A stretch of 64,000 nucleotides of DNA from Albugo candida (lineage: Eukaryota > Oomycota > Peronosporomycetes > Albuginales > Albuginaceae): contig CAJNAR010000176.1 in NCBI GenBank assembly GCA_905220665.1, positions 62,001-126,000 on the forward strand, read 5' to 3'. Shown one piece after another: positions 35,395 through 47,452 of this stretch. The notes beneath the pieces were generated by a model. The model was given only the letters and a program-made list of their open reading frames with translations. It ran no database searches and was not told the DNA's origin. The translations under genes and the position numbers were made by a program. Each line of letters opens with the position of its first letter. The stretch's first letter is position 1.

Positions 35395-37589
35395 AAATAG
35401 CTCCGGGAAGGCTTTATCTTGTCATTTAATTTCAGAATAACTATGTATGCTAATAGGTCCTAAACAGTCGAAGGATATACTAATTAACATTATATAGACA
35501 AAAAAAGATCCGTCATCAGTTTCAGCAGCAAGGAACCTAGACACTGGAGACAACTATCAAAGATGTACGGACCCAGTGAAAGAGAAAAATCCCTACATTC
35601 GCAAAATTAGCTCCTGTGTCGTTTCCCATTCGTAATACCAAATACTTTCATCTCTAGCGTTCTGATACAGCATCTATGACGCAAGTTCTAGCGTTTTGTT
35701 TATTTTCGAAAGCGCATGACAGTATCATTTCTCTTTTTTTCTTCGTAGAAACGGACCGTTGATCAGATTCGTAATTTCAGGCAGAACTGGTGTGGATCTT
35801 CATCTTGTAAATCTGACGTCTTCCTCTTTTTACTTTACGTTTTTCGTGCCTTTGTTTGCTCTCCGTACAATTTTTTGAAAGCATCCAGTGATGTGCCACA
35901 CATCATGTATTGAGCGAGAGTTTCTTTTCAATCTACCACGGAGGTTGGTGTTCGCAACACCAAACGATTCATATTAGATTGAGAAAATCTAAGCTTTCGT
36001 GTCCCTTTAGTCGAAGTGATCATTTCCTATTCATATCATAGAGATCGCACACCGGATTCTTTTGCTTGTTCTTACATCTCCTTTCTACTTCCCTGTGCTT
36101 CTCGAGCTACGCGTTATTCAATGGTCGTCATATACCACCATTGATTTTAATTTTCACTTTTGTATGAATTGGACTCAGGCAGCACGATTTGAAAAAAGCT
36201 TTTTTTCCACGCCAAAGATTTCATTGGGTAGTCAACAAGTATAAGCAGAGTTTGAATCAAATCACAACTCCATCATTTACCAAATCGCTACATACTAGAT
36301 GAGAAAGTCTTTGAATCTCCCCGCACGACCTCTCCAACAGTAAGTATATAGACGTTGTATATTTCTATGTACAATACATTGTCATATGATAGGCTTCCAC
36401 ACGGATGTAGACGATTGTCGGATATATGAGCAGTGCTATTTATGTAAAAAGTGACAGCCTAGGCATAGAAAAATAACACCCATTAGCCTATAATCTCAGC
36501 AAGATGAATTGTGGTTTTGGGACATCGAAGATCTCTTCCATAAAGACCTTTTTCTATATCCCCAGTCCTGTACCTATCTACTATAACACGGTAAGAACCA
36601 AGTCGCCTACGATCTGGTTTGAGCTATAAACTCTCCTCAAGCACATGTTTAGTAATTGCTAAAACGTTTGTGGAGTGGCAACGTAGATAAGTGAGGTATA
36701 AGAACATTTCTTCAACTTTTATCTTCGGAGTCATGATAATTCTGGAGGAATGAAAGCATCCTAGTCCAATTCTACTTGCTCCCTTCATCATCTGTATCGT
36801 ATACATGTATCTTTTTGCTTGCGTGATACTACGACTTACAATAAATTTTAGTCGTCTCATTCTGTATCGATCTTGTCGTGTTCTCTTTTTTTTTTACCAT
36901 TGTTACGATTTTTGGTGATACTACGAGGACTGTTTTTGAATGCCCTTGGTTCCTTTCTTAAAGTCATCATCCCTTCTTGATTGACAGAAAGGAAGCCTAA
37001 TTATATCCACACCGCATTTATAAAAGGAGATGCGGCGATACAACGCGCATGTAAAAGCGATTCTGTTTCCATCATGTAACATTCCAATTCATCCTCATAG
37101 CCCAAATTTCGTGTTATAAAGGACTATGTGAAGGAGCTTCTCATTCGTAGTGAGTGATCTACAAACAATCAGCGTCTACTCTATTGTCTTCTACTTGATA
37201 ATATTGATGTATTGCTTCAATTGTTGGTGTTAAGCTTCATTTAGCAAAACATCCGTTTCGTTGAGAACAGACCTAGCAGATTCAATTAAGGGTCGAAGGA
37301 ATGGATATTTAAAGCCACCAGGTGTTACCTCCAAGAAGAACAAGCAAAATTGATCAGCGGATCATTGATTAAAGCACTCACTAAATAATTACTGATACTC
37401 CTTATGCATTGTAGTCTTTCAAACCTTTCATCCCCGCATCAATCAGCAATTTTTTAGTCAGAGAATAATCTAGATGATGGATGCGTACCGTATAACGTCA
37501 AAATGGGCTGTCCTCACGTTGAAGTCACTAGCGAAAAGTCAGCACGTTTATACTCTGCATACATCAGTCTAATCTCCAAGCTTAGCCGC
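35395..37589. other. No gene recognised
   Basis: Only short frames without motifs on either strand. Confidence 0.45.
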
Positions 37590-37751
37590 ATGAAATTGAA
37601 GCTTTTTACTGCCCTCCTTCTTATAGCATTGCATCAGGGTTTGGTACGGCGCTCGCTCGACTATACACTACGTCACATCATCACCGGATTTGCTCGGTCA
37701 ATTTTGTGTATGCATTTAAAGTGTCGAAATCAAAACGGTGGGAATTCTTGA
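37590..37751 (+). CDS. Possible signal-peptide exon, 53 aa
   Basis: An ATG at 37,590 begins MKLKLFTALLLIALHQG, a good signal peptide, followed by a basic stretch and two Cys before a stop. There is no clear continuing exon. It may be the first exon or the preserved start of a decayed secreted-protein gene, with the fragment at 38.5-38.8 kb as a possible distal part. Confidence 0.3.
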   Translation: MKLKLFTALLLIALHQGLVRRSLDYTLRHIITGFARSILCMHLKCRNQNGGNS

Positions 37752-38488
37752 CTCTTCCTCCATGAATAGAAAATATTTTTGACGCTGGAATAATTTTGAT
37801 TTGGTTGCCCACTTTTTGCGGGGTTTGAACGCTTGCATCGATTGAGAAGGTAAATGGAAGATTCTGCAAGTTCCCATGACCTGGATACTTTCTTGTCTGA
37901 TAGTAGGAAGTTTTCTTCGCTGGAAGGGTACTGATCTGGCAACGCTCTATCCTTCATTTCTGAATGTGTGACAGCACATGAAGTACGTTTTCACGAATAA
38001 GGAAGCATTCAATGCTGTTGTCACACCTCATGCTTTGATGGCAGTGAGGAAGCGAGAGGCAGGACCTATACAATTCTATTGAGATTTTATTAAGTCAAAT
38101 GGCTACCAAACTACTTACTACTACAATTCAATATAAAGAAGAGGTTACGTTTTTTGCAATCAACAGAATCTGAAAGCGGTACACCGGAGAGATCTCAGCC
38201 AGCTTTTCGATAGTAACGCGCTTTCATCAGAGGAAAAATTGTGACGCGAGACTTGGAACTTTCTTTGCTGAGTATTCGTTACCATGATTGAAGGAAGTCC
38301 TAAAGTTCCGTTTTTCCAGCCAAAACCTTCTTAGTCTGAGTTTCACCATCGCCACAATCGCTCTTTAAATAATCGTGAGAGCGATCTTGTATGAATACTA
38401 GGGAGAAATAACGTCAAATCTATTGGAGTTGCTGATTTAAGATAGGTACGATGCTTCAATGCTATCAGCCGGGAAATAGTCTTTTTAT

Positions 38489-38840
38489 TTGAAATCGATT
38501 TATGCTAGTGATAGAGGTATGTTTGGAAATAATGAAAGACACAAGCTCGAGAATGCTGCACTAGATTTACACAACGAGCACGTTTCTTCGAGTACTTCAG
38601 CATTTTTGATTCCAGCTGTCGAGAACAATTTCCATGGAGAGTATACTAAGAAAGGACGAATGCCAGAAGAATTCACAGTGTCGTTACTGCGAATCTTTCA
38701 GCTTCATACGTTTTAGAAACATACTTAAAAGTACCGCAGTCACAATATGTACTGAACAAGCGTCATGGTTGGGAAGGGTTGCAGGGTCTTATGTTTGGTA
38801 TTTCGTAAGCCATAATATCACCAGCAAAACAAAACTATAA
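38489..38840 (+). pseudogene. Possible Cys-module gene fragment
   Basis: Two overlapping plus-strand frames (38,489-38,716 and 38,634-38,840) are coding-like. The first has FHGEYTKKGR, similar to FPGEYSKRKVR between modules of the 29.9-30.8 kb protein. The second has SQCRYCESFSFIRF, a C-x2-C followed by hydrophobic residues. A frame change would be needed to join them. This resembles a decayed relative of the module protein; evidence is weak. Confidence 0.25.
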
Positions 38841-41172
38841 GGTTTTTCGTAGCCTCCGAGTTTGCATGAATCATAGTTGTTGCAATAAGGTAATCTGTGC
38901 AAGCTCAGATACTCATGTATAAGATAAAGCAGAATAATACAGAAGTACGAAATGTTGATTCAGCTTGACTAGAGATTAGGGTGTCAGAACAAGACCGCGA
39001 GGAGCATATTTCTATACAGTCACATTGAAAGTAAACCAGATTTACATCAGATTAGAAAATTTATGATATCAACAATCGGTTACATATAATAAAGCCATGT
39101 TTGCAAATCGATAATCAATATGAATGAGGAGTGGTCACCTGTTAGTTCACCTTAGGATATTAAAATGTAGAACTAATAGCCTAAGTTTGCCTCCACGATA
39201 AGATTTGGTACACTTATAAGAAGTATTGACGATTTAAATTGAGTTATACCGGATGCATTGCCAACACTACTGTAATAAAAGACCTGTTGAGGATTCAGGC
39301 TGCAATAATAATGCGTAGATATAAAAAAAATGATCCTTGTTTGGTTTTGAAACGTTGCTTCGCCCAACCGTGTGATGCGAGCGCTATAAAGTCCTAAAGG
39401 ATCGTGAGTTTGTGCCGCTGTGTCACAATCTCAAGCCCTAATAATTCTACAATGTCTTCTTCTGGTACGATGGATGAAAGACATTGTAAAATCCAAATTC
39501 TCTGGTTGACATGAAGACGTGCTACTTTAGTCAACGTTACGTTACTCCATACTTGTTATGACCAAAATTTTTTTTGAATTAGAGAAGTAAGTGTCGTCAT
39601 CAGATTTTCTATCCTCGGATCTTTGAATGAGCAAGCGACTGCTTAGTTATAGAGAGCTTTTTATCTGAATTATATATTATTCATCTGCTAAAATTTGTAT
39701 CTCAATTTGATTCGATACACACAGAAAGTCAATTGTTACATACTTGCGCGTCGTGCGGATGAGACTAAAGACTTCTAAAAAGGCCAATCCTCTCAATTAT
39801 CATCAACAGACGAAAGAGAAACAACTTTTTTCAACGTCGGAAATCCGTTATATTATTCGATAGATTAGTCGTTCAACGCTTTTATACCGTGAACGTGCTC
39901 ACTTATAAGCGCAGGTAAAATAGAGCCAAAGATTTTAATAACAAATGGATAGCTTGGACGTGATCTCTTGATCTGTTCTTGCCTTCTATTGCAGAACTGT
40001 GTGGGGCTATCTTATATATTCTACGGATGGATCTTTTCTTACAGTTACGCTGGCTGCAGGCGATTGCCACTACATTGAAACCGATAGGACATAAACTTCG
40101 TCGGGTATTGTGAGAAATACAAGTCGATTATGAAACTTTCTTGCAGAGACTATAAGTCTTCAGTTCTTACTGATAGAATACAACTTTGCGTTTGCATGGA
40201 AAGTATTGATAAAATTTGATACTTTAAAGCACTTTAAAGCGGTTTAAAGCTCTGTACATAACGATTCAAGCGTGCGTTAAGGAAATTCGGACAATGGCGT
40301 ACGTAGAAAGCTCAGAATAAAATACACCTCAATGAGATATTCAGGTCTAATTACACTTGTCAGAGGTTGTAGAAAAGGTTAGGAGTGCTGTATCGAGCTT
40401 CTCAAACTGGATATATGCTTCCGTTATCTGATCGAACGTGTAGTGCAAATTCATTTAGCACATCGACCACAATCGAATTTGTTTGCGGAACAAGAACGTC
40501 AAGCTTCACTTCGGATCGTTCAGAACAAGAACACTTCACTAGGCATGATACGATTCATAAGATTCGATTGTTCTTTCGTAATTCTGTTGGATGCACTGCT
40601 GACTATCACAGAAGCCATTCGGTCTGCATACATCATCTGCGCAGTTGATGGCGTGTGTGCAAACAACTTACCGTGACCTATTTCTATATTTTCAAAATCT
40701 GTATGCAACTGGAAAGATAAGCAATTAAGAAGACCGGCTTCTGGGTTTGGATTAACAGCATAAAGATTAGCACTGAGATAATTCGTTTAAATGATATTAC
40801 TGCAAACCAGCAAGTTCTTTGTTGCTATTGGATTTATATAGTCGGATTTTTGAAGATGAGCGACATTTATATTCCCATTTGTGCACCTTGGCCGACGTAC
40901 CGCACATCGGCGCACTGATGAGAATAAATCATAAGGATCACCTCAGCATTGCGCTTTTTATTGTGGGTCTTGGGAAACAATTGAAGATTGATCAGTTGGA
41001 ATATTGCATGGTTGGTGATGAAAGAGATGGTTTGAGCATGACAGTTGTCGCTCGCAATTGTATGAATAGTGTTAACAATAATGCGAGTATCTTTTTGGCT
41101 TAAAACATGCTCTTTCAAATGCTGTTGACATTTAGCTCAATCAAATTCTTCTATTCAAACACTATATATAAA
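38841..41172. other. No firm gene; short 10-bp repeat
   Basis: Frames of 70-95 codons on both strands at 40.4-41.1 kb look partly coding-like but overlap each other in opposite senses and lack motifs. At 40,221-40,250 a 10-bp unit ending tttaaagc is repeated three times (the last with two changes). Confidence 0.35.
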
Positions 41173-41335
41173 GGGAATTGCTATTTCCACCCAGTTTTTT
41201 GCTATTTCCACCCACCAATGAGCTTTTTTGACCAATCAGATTACGGCGTTATTACTTACCAATTTTTACTATTTCCACCCACCTTTTTATTATATGATTG
41301 GGCAAGATTACAATATGCAAATTCAGTATAGCATT
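41173..41335 (+). repeat. Left inverted repeat of a 1.96 kb unit
   Basis: Begins gggaattgctatttccaccc and pairs in reverse complement with 42,988-43,129. About 110 bp match closely; the inner 30 bp match more loosely. The left copy has an internal duplication of the gctatttccaccca segment. No clear target-site duplication is visible next to the outer ends. Confidence 0.8.
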
Positions 41336-42945
41336 GATGTAATGCAATCCTCACATCGAACAAGTTGTGTGGCATGTGCAGATCATACTGATCCTTATTA
41401 TGATATTTCCAAATCTCAAACGTCCAAACTTACGACATGTGGCGCATAGACTATGTGCAATTCTTGTGAGGATGGAAATTGTTGAATTGAACAAGTATGA
41501 GATCTGATTGGAGTTCCGCAATCAACACAGCATCACGTTTTTGTGTAAAGCTACTCCGATGGAAGCTTTTGGAGTGGTGTGTTAGTCGAAGATCTAGTTT
41601 GGGTAGCTTCTCCAAAAAGCGTTAATACGGGATCGTTGAGCGGTGTCATCGAGAAGTTTGGCTTTCCAATGAGATTTACATGTGAAACTTCTGAGAGTAG
41701 AATTTTTTCTCAGCAAATGGAGAATGGTGTTTTGGGTCTTGATCGAAGCAACCGCACTATCCTCAATTTCATGGTAGAAGCCAGACGGATCCAACACAGG
41801 AGTTTTTTTCTTACTGCTTGAATGAAACGGGTTGCACATTTGTGCTTGGGAGATTTGACTCGGTGCATCACACTTCTGGCGTAATGTATACCAGAAGCGT
41901 GGTTAGTAAAAATGACGCGTTTCACGGAGTCAATTTGAAGGACATTCGTATCAACAACCGGTCAATTGGAGTTGACGAAAAGCAATACAACAGGTATTTT
42001 CACTAAGCTACCAATCAATCTAATCTGACGAAAAAGTGCGGGTAGCGGTCGTGGAATGGTGATCGCTAGTAGCTCAGTCGAAAGTTTTTTCCCCATCTAT
42101 GCCAGGGGAGGCATTTCAAAAAGTATTCAAAAGCATCACAGGCTTTAACTATGAGCAAGAAGGCGACATGATTTTCGACAAGAATACAAAAGATGCCTTG
42201 CCTACCATCACATAAGTATTTTCTGGAGTAAATGAAGAAAGTGATTTGCAATTGACCATTCCAGCAAGTAGCTACTTGATTCCAACCGGAAAAGATACTT
42301 ATTCCGCTGGAATCCAGTTTACCGAGCGCACAGGGGGAGGTTGGCTGTACGTCAGATTTCTTGTCAATTATTTGATTGTGACATCGATTGTAGTCTTTGG
42401 AAGTCGCATATTCGCAGACTACAATGTTATTTTTGACCTCGATCAAGATGTCATTGGCTTTGCTCATGCAAGCTGCGGTACTTTCACATACAGCGTTCTC
42501 ATTCCTGATCCTAATGCATCGATGCAATATAGCAAAGTATGACACAGCCTCACCTAATAAACGCAAAGTCACCACAAAACATCGGCAATCTACAATGAAA
42601 ACGCTAGCAATGCTTGGAAAGGAAGGGCAAACGAAAGCAACCAGCTCAAGTTTTCAGATTGTAATTCACTCGTTGCTTTGCATTGGAATCGGGACTTTTG
42701 CATGGAAACGAGTATCTAAAACTTCATGGCTCCCACTAAGCGACACAGAGGTCACAGAAAGTGATCGACACGCGCTTGATACGAAACAAGGTGCTCATCG
42801 GGAAAATGGTCGAGCTGTAGCCTCTCCGGGCGGTACCCTACACGAGGAATCAACCTCCTTGAATTCATCTAGAGATCAAGCGACAACACAGCAATCACTC
42901 ACACCTCGCTTTGTGATTGGCGAAGTTGAAGACGATGAAGACTGA
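41290..42945 (+). pseudogene. Membrane-anchored pepsin-like aspartic protease pseudogene
   Basis: Blocks of an A1 aspartic protease appear in order across at least four frame changes. They are a Cys-rich N-lobe segment (CVAC..HTDPYYDISKSQTSK, then CNSCEDGNC) and YSDGSFWSGVLVEDLVWV. GVLGLDRSN and ETGCTFVLGRFDS follow. Then come EAFQKVFKSITGFNYEQEG, LTIPASSYLIP and FADYNVIFDLDQDVIGFAHA. A transmembrane segment (IVIHSLLCIGIGTFA) and an acidic tail ending EDDED close it. The Cys-rich N-lobe and C-terminal anchor resemble plasmepsin V/ASP5-type and oomycete membrane aspartic proteases. Where the first D-T-G-S should be, the sequence has Asp-Val-Met-Gln-Ser; the second D-S/T-G motif has become A-S-S-S. 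With stops as well, it cannot be active. The start, including any signal peptide, is missing or lies inside the left inverted repeat. Confidence 0.85.
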
Positions 42946-42987
42946 CCACTGACAGATGAACAAACGCATGAGGTGCACGCCGGAAGG

Positions 42988-43129
42988 AGATATAGAGTAT
43001 GTTTGCATATACTAATTTTGCCCAATCATATAATAAAAGGTGGGTGGAAATAGTAAAAATTGGTGTGGTAATAACGCCATAATCTGATTGGACAAAAAAT
43101 CACATTGGTGGGTGGAAATAGCAATTCCC
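42988..43129 (-). repeat. Right inverted repeat of the 1.96 kb unit
   Basis: Reverse complement of 41,173-41,335, ending in gcaattccc at 43,129. The two copies face each other around the protease pseudogene, giving a unit of 1,957 bp. They differ by scattered substitutions and the extra internal segment of the left copy, so they are not recent. Confidence 0.8.
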
Positions 43130-43147
43130 TATTAAAGATGAAAACCG

Positions 43148-43585
43148 TAAAAATCCCCTCAGTCCATTTAGTAAAATCCCCTCAGTTTGATCTGTGATTG
43201 GCTACTTTCCGAGACTGAGAATTCAACCATATCGACTGCAAAAGAGTCTATCATTCTCACCCGGAAACCATCTTTAAAGACCAAACATATAGAACATAAG
43301 ATTCTTGTGTCATGAATGACCCGTACACACTAAAATATTAGGACTCAGTTTACAGCATAGAAAGATTTTGTCTTATTAACAAACCATGAACTGCGAAATA
43401 GTCTAACAATATTCAGCTACACGTACAAACGCGAACGCTAACTGAACTGAGTGATTCCAAAATTGAGCGCGAAATAGTTCACGTCGAAAAGTAGCGGACA
43501 GTGCTATCATATTGTCCCTTACCTAAGCGTACGTTAGCACTATGCAAGCATAAAATTAGCCAATCATATTAAACTGAAGGGATTT
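43148..43585. repeat. MITE-like element
   Basis: A segment near 43,172-43,204 (aatcccctcagttt ... gattggcta) recurs inverted at 43,557-43,585 (tagccaatc ... aaactgaagggattt). Together they flank about 350 bp without a gene. The left end also has a direct copy of taaaaatcccctcag at 43,148-43,162. Terminal inverted repeats around a short non-coding body fit a miniature inverted-repeat transposon. It abuts the protease-bearing unit. Target-site duplication not identified. Confidence 0.5.
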
Positions 43586-43792
43586 GAACGGTTCCTTAAA
43601 AAAGTAGTAATCCGAATACGTTGGTGCAATCCATATTGATTGCTAGCAGTCTCGTGCAGCTCACAAGAGTAATAAATGATTTATTGTGCCTTCGTCTCGG
43701 ATAAGCAAGCTGAAAATGCTCGTATTTTTTTTCCGAAATAGGCTGATCCCTAATGAAGGATCAGCTTTTGGATCAGTGGACCCGACGTGTTC

Positions 43793-44468
43793 TTAAAATT
43801 TCTCGTGTGAAGTCTTTACGAAACATATTTTTTTTGATTTTGTCAGTGCTTTGCCAAAAATACCATTTTCTTGACGCGAATTAACACCAATGCACTTTCC
43901 GGGCATGCTTACCAAGGTGAGTGACTGGCAACCATGAGGTGATCTGCCTTGGATGAACGTAAATTCGTGTTCAGTATCTTGTCTGCGTTGAACAAGTATT
44001 GCAGGTACCACAATCCTTGGTTCGTCAAAATTGAAAAAAAGCTACCATAAAACTGTAATGGAGTCGCGTCTACGGTCGTGTTGCTATTTTTATGCTTAAT
44101 TCGATATCTAGCAATATCAAACATGATACTCCTACCGTGCTTACGCTTGTTAGCCCCTTATACTCGGTTGGGTACGCGGGTTCGGGATCTGTCGACATGA
44201 CTATTTCATCGCCATTAAAATAGTACTGAAACGTTTCAAAATTCGCGCCTGATCCTTCTGGGGTAAGATCGTATTCATTCAGAACGTTTGGTTTGCATTC
44301 ATAATATGACTCTGCAAATCGATTGAGTAGGAACCGGACCCTCACTGCGTCGACCATCCCCGTTCTCACGCATTTTGTTTCTTCCTTGAAGGAACAATTA
44401 TTACCTTGAAACCTTACAATCAGAATCTGCCAAATAACCACATGGAATCCATGTAGAACACACTTCAT
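43793..44468 (-). pseudogene. Frameshifted paralogue of the 382-aa secreted protein
   Basis: Three frames (44,468-44,070, 44,124-43,909 and 44,011-43,793) line up in order with the secreted protein in the inverted-repeat cores. Shared features are C-x7-C-x24-C near the start and FQYYFNGDEIVMST against FQYDFDGDTLRIST. FDIARYRI then matches FDIGREKL. Near the end a Gln-x-x-Glu-His block precedes FTF/YTFF, and IFGKALTKSKKICFVK matches IFGRAAMKVLKPSFIK. At least two frame changes break it, and the Thr linker and Cys-rich tail are missing. The N-terminus is hydrophobic but a poor signal peptide. Introns could explain the shifts, but no good splice sites were seen. Confidence 0.7.
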
Positions 44469-45604
44469 ATTGGCGACGATGGAACCTGGTAAGTAGAAAA
44501 GGAATTGTAAAATGAGAAGAATGAATATTTAAACGATTGACGTTATTTAGAGACAATGATGCTTCTATGTGTACTTTCCTATATGTCCGACTTTATTGTC
44601 GCATTCATTTCGCATGATAAAGAAAAAACGCAACAAAGTCAAAAGTTGGGCGTTTTCGTGATCAAAGACTTGTATTTGGTACTTTCTATCGTGAGTACCG
44701 TCACGTCGTCCAAGAAATCCTGCGCGACATAAAATGGAACAAGTACGCTCGCGAATCGCTTATGCGACACACTAGACTTGATTCAATAACGATCGTGCAG
44801 CACGAGACGGCTGTACAAGAGGACAATGTTGTTGCATCGTCTATTTCCTAAGCAGACATATTTTGAGATCAGATTACACGCTGTGGATGTCCGATATACT
44901 TGATCTCCCAAGTAACTGAAATCTTGTTGCACATAAATGACAGAAGAGCAAGCGATATGGCGAGTCTTCTCATATGTATATATTTGCTGTCATGATTCGA
45001 TTTCAGAACTGATTTTACAGTATCTTTTACGATTACAGAAAGATTACCTTCACAACACAACACGGGAAATTGCATCTGAATGACGACAATTAATGCACCT
45101 CGAACAACAGCGAACGCCACATAACTAATCAGCAACAAGAGGCTGATACATTTAGTTCATGCACAATAGCAATTGCTAATGCTACAACTCGACTAAGGTC
45201 TACAATTCTTACACACATCATTTGATTTTTAGCGCTCCAATGTAACAATCTTTGAATTTGATTTCTATCCGCGTTGCTGACGCGTTATGCTGTTCTAGAA
45301 TAGGTTTGTCTCCAGGCAGTTCTCTCTTCGGTCAAATTTATCATACGGATATGACACGAGCGTTATCACTAGTGAATGTGTCTACTGTTTTATGCCAAGT
45401 TAGTTTTTGTGAGCGGCTCAACAGCTGGCGATATCCAGCTGCGCTTTCGCTTGTCTAATGGTATCACTTACTGCGACATGTACGTTTCAAATATATTTGA
45501 CGTATAGTTCTCAAGTGATCCGTTATAGCTTATTTTACATAATTCTACTCCCTATTCGGTTGAACTTTTGTTTCGCTATTCCACAATTGCAAATTGCATC
45601 GACT

Positions 45605-45698
45605 GCTTTCTCGCAATATCGAAAAATACGAGCAGCGTCATCGACGTGCTTTCTCGCAATATCGAAAAATACGAGCAGCGTCATCGACGTGCTTTCTC
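45605..45698. repeat. 43-bp tandem duplication
   Basis: A 43-bp unit beginning gctttctcgc is repeated exactly at 45,605 and 45,648, followed by the first eight bases of a third unit. The period is not a multiple of three, so any frame crossing it changes phase between copies. Confidence 0.95.
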
Positions 45699-46558
45699 TT
45701 TTTGCGTTATATTGGCTCTATTCCAAACTACAGCGGCTATCAGTCGTATTGATGGAAGTGCATCTCTGCCACCTCAAATGATTTGACTTCGGAACGCTTT
45801 TTTTAATATTGTACTCATATGCGATGGTAAGAATAGTAAAAGAATTGAGGTGCTCCGTTCTAGAAACCTTTCGTGTCGCCAAATCTTCTCGAGGGACTGG
45901 CAAACGCTCAATGATCTTAGACTATAGTATCTTGTTTGCTTGATGCGCATAGTATATAGGCTACAAGTTCACCTCCTTCACTCAATGTTAAAGAATGTAG
46001 AATTGCAAGGCTTGTATGAAGAGCTCGATTGTTTCAGTGCTAGTATCAGAGTCGTGTTCTGACTTTTAATTTGACTACACTTCAAACGCTGCTTTCGTAG
46101 GACCAGGTTAATGCGTTTATGCGTGACCAGAAAGCTACAGAGAAGCAATTACACTATCATCTCTTTTCTATCCTTTTACGGTGCGACTACTATGTGTTCA
46201 ATAGCAATTATAATCGGATCTTCTTGAAAGCAGTCATGACATAATAAGAAGACTAGTGGATTCTCTAGATTATCCCGTTCCGCTAGCTTACCACAACTTG
46301 AACCTTGATATTATCTTTGCAAAATATCATTATTCTTAATTTCCAAACAATGTAAGATCATTTTTTATTCAAGAGATGCCTAGCAAGCAATTGAAGAGGC
46401 TGAACTGTAATCAACCTTCACTCTCTTGCTCCATTGTCTGGCTGTCCGGTTTCTGACTGACTTTATTGTTTAGGAAACAAAAAGAAACTCGGAGCACTTG
46501 ATCCAGAAGGTAATGAGAAGTTTTCGCGTGAAGCACTAAATGTTTATTACTGGCTATA

Positions 46559-46750
46559 CGTTCATCGGTAGCAATGTGCATTTTCGTAAAAGAGGCCCTG
46601 GTCAATCAAGTTTAATCGTTACTTTATCATCTTGTATTCGTTTCAGAAGTGCTGCGTTCATCGGTAGCAATGTGCATTTTCGTAAAAGAGGCCCTGGTCA
46701 ATGAAGTTTAATCGTTGCTTTATCATCTTGTATTCGTTTCAGAAATGCCG
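46559..46750. repeat. 96-bp tandem duplication
   Basis: The unit starting cgttcatcggtagcaatgtg at 46,559 recurs at 46,655, with only a few substitutions. Non-coding as far as can be seen. Confidence 0.93.
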
Positions 46751-47257
46751 TTACATTGAGATAATAGAAGACGGTGTAGTTGGACGGTGAATATTGAAAA
46801 TTGTCGAGATGCTCGTCATGAAAACGATAGACTCTTTATTCCAGGTACTGTATCCACAATGTTTCTATTTCTTGAAACACCGTTGACATGACGAGCAGTG
46901 CAAAAGCTTCTTTAGCTCTTGCCTTGCTGCCAAACTACAACGACACTTGGAATACCCTGCGTCTATCTTCCTGAGTTCTTCTGACACGAACCGACCCAGA
47001 ATTTGTGACTACACAGGAATAGATTGGCTTGGGTAAGTAAGATAATGTCGGGTTCTCTCGGGTGCGATAATGTCAACCCCTTTTGTCATGGAATAAGGGT
47101 CTGCGAGAGACGCTGAAAGGGTACATTCGCCTATTTCGAACACATCAAGTTTTTGTCTTGACAGAGAGGCCAGACATCTTTATTTAGAGCAAGTACAGTA
47201 TCTTACGACATGGACTCTAGCGATTCAACGCCCACCATTATTGAATGATGAATTTTG

Positions 47258-47452
47258 ATGATATTTCATTATGCATTCATTATTGCTCCGCTCATACCAG
47301 ATATGCAAAAACCGAGTTTGGTCACGGTTGATGCTATAGAAGGCAGCGAATTTTTATCCTGGCGGAGGACATTTCGAATACACGTGATATGTTTCGGAGA
47401 AGAGAGGAAAGACGGTAACCCGCTTTTCACTGAGTCAAGTCAGCGCAGGTGA
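47258..47452 (+). CDS. Possible secreted protein start, 64 aa
   Basis: The ATG at 47,258 begins MIFHYAFIIAPLIP, a short hydrophobic signal-like segment, then a coding-like stretch (VTVDAIEGSEFLSWRRTF). The sense may continue in other frames at 47,478-47,690 and 47,892-48,101, which would need introns or mean decay. I do not recognise a family. Confidence 0.28.
   Translation: MIFHYAFIIAPLIPDMQKPSLVTVDAIEGSEFLSWRRTFRIHVICFGEERKDGNPLFTESSQRR

Larger units (their letters stand above)
44469..47257. other. No firm gene; two tandem duplications
   Basis: No convincing gene. A minus-strand frame (45,138-44,869) has a hydrophobic start resembling a signal peptide but opens with TTG, not ATG. Plus-strand frames at 45.25-45.8 kb cross a tandem duplication. 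Both tandem repeats are listed separately. Confidence 0.4.

Noticed and set aside
40385..41118. Overlapping coding-like frames on both strands
   Set aside because: Frames in opposite senses overlap, none has a recognisable motif, signal peptide or good start, so no gene is called.
42066..42575. 169-codon minus frame across the protease pseudogene
   Set aside because: The plus strand clearly encodes aspartic protease blocks here; the minus frame has no motif.
44869..45138. 89-codon minus frame with a hydrophobic start
   Set aside because: It opens with TTG and no in-frame ATG precedes the hydrophobic part, so a secreted gene is not supported.
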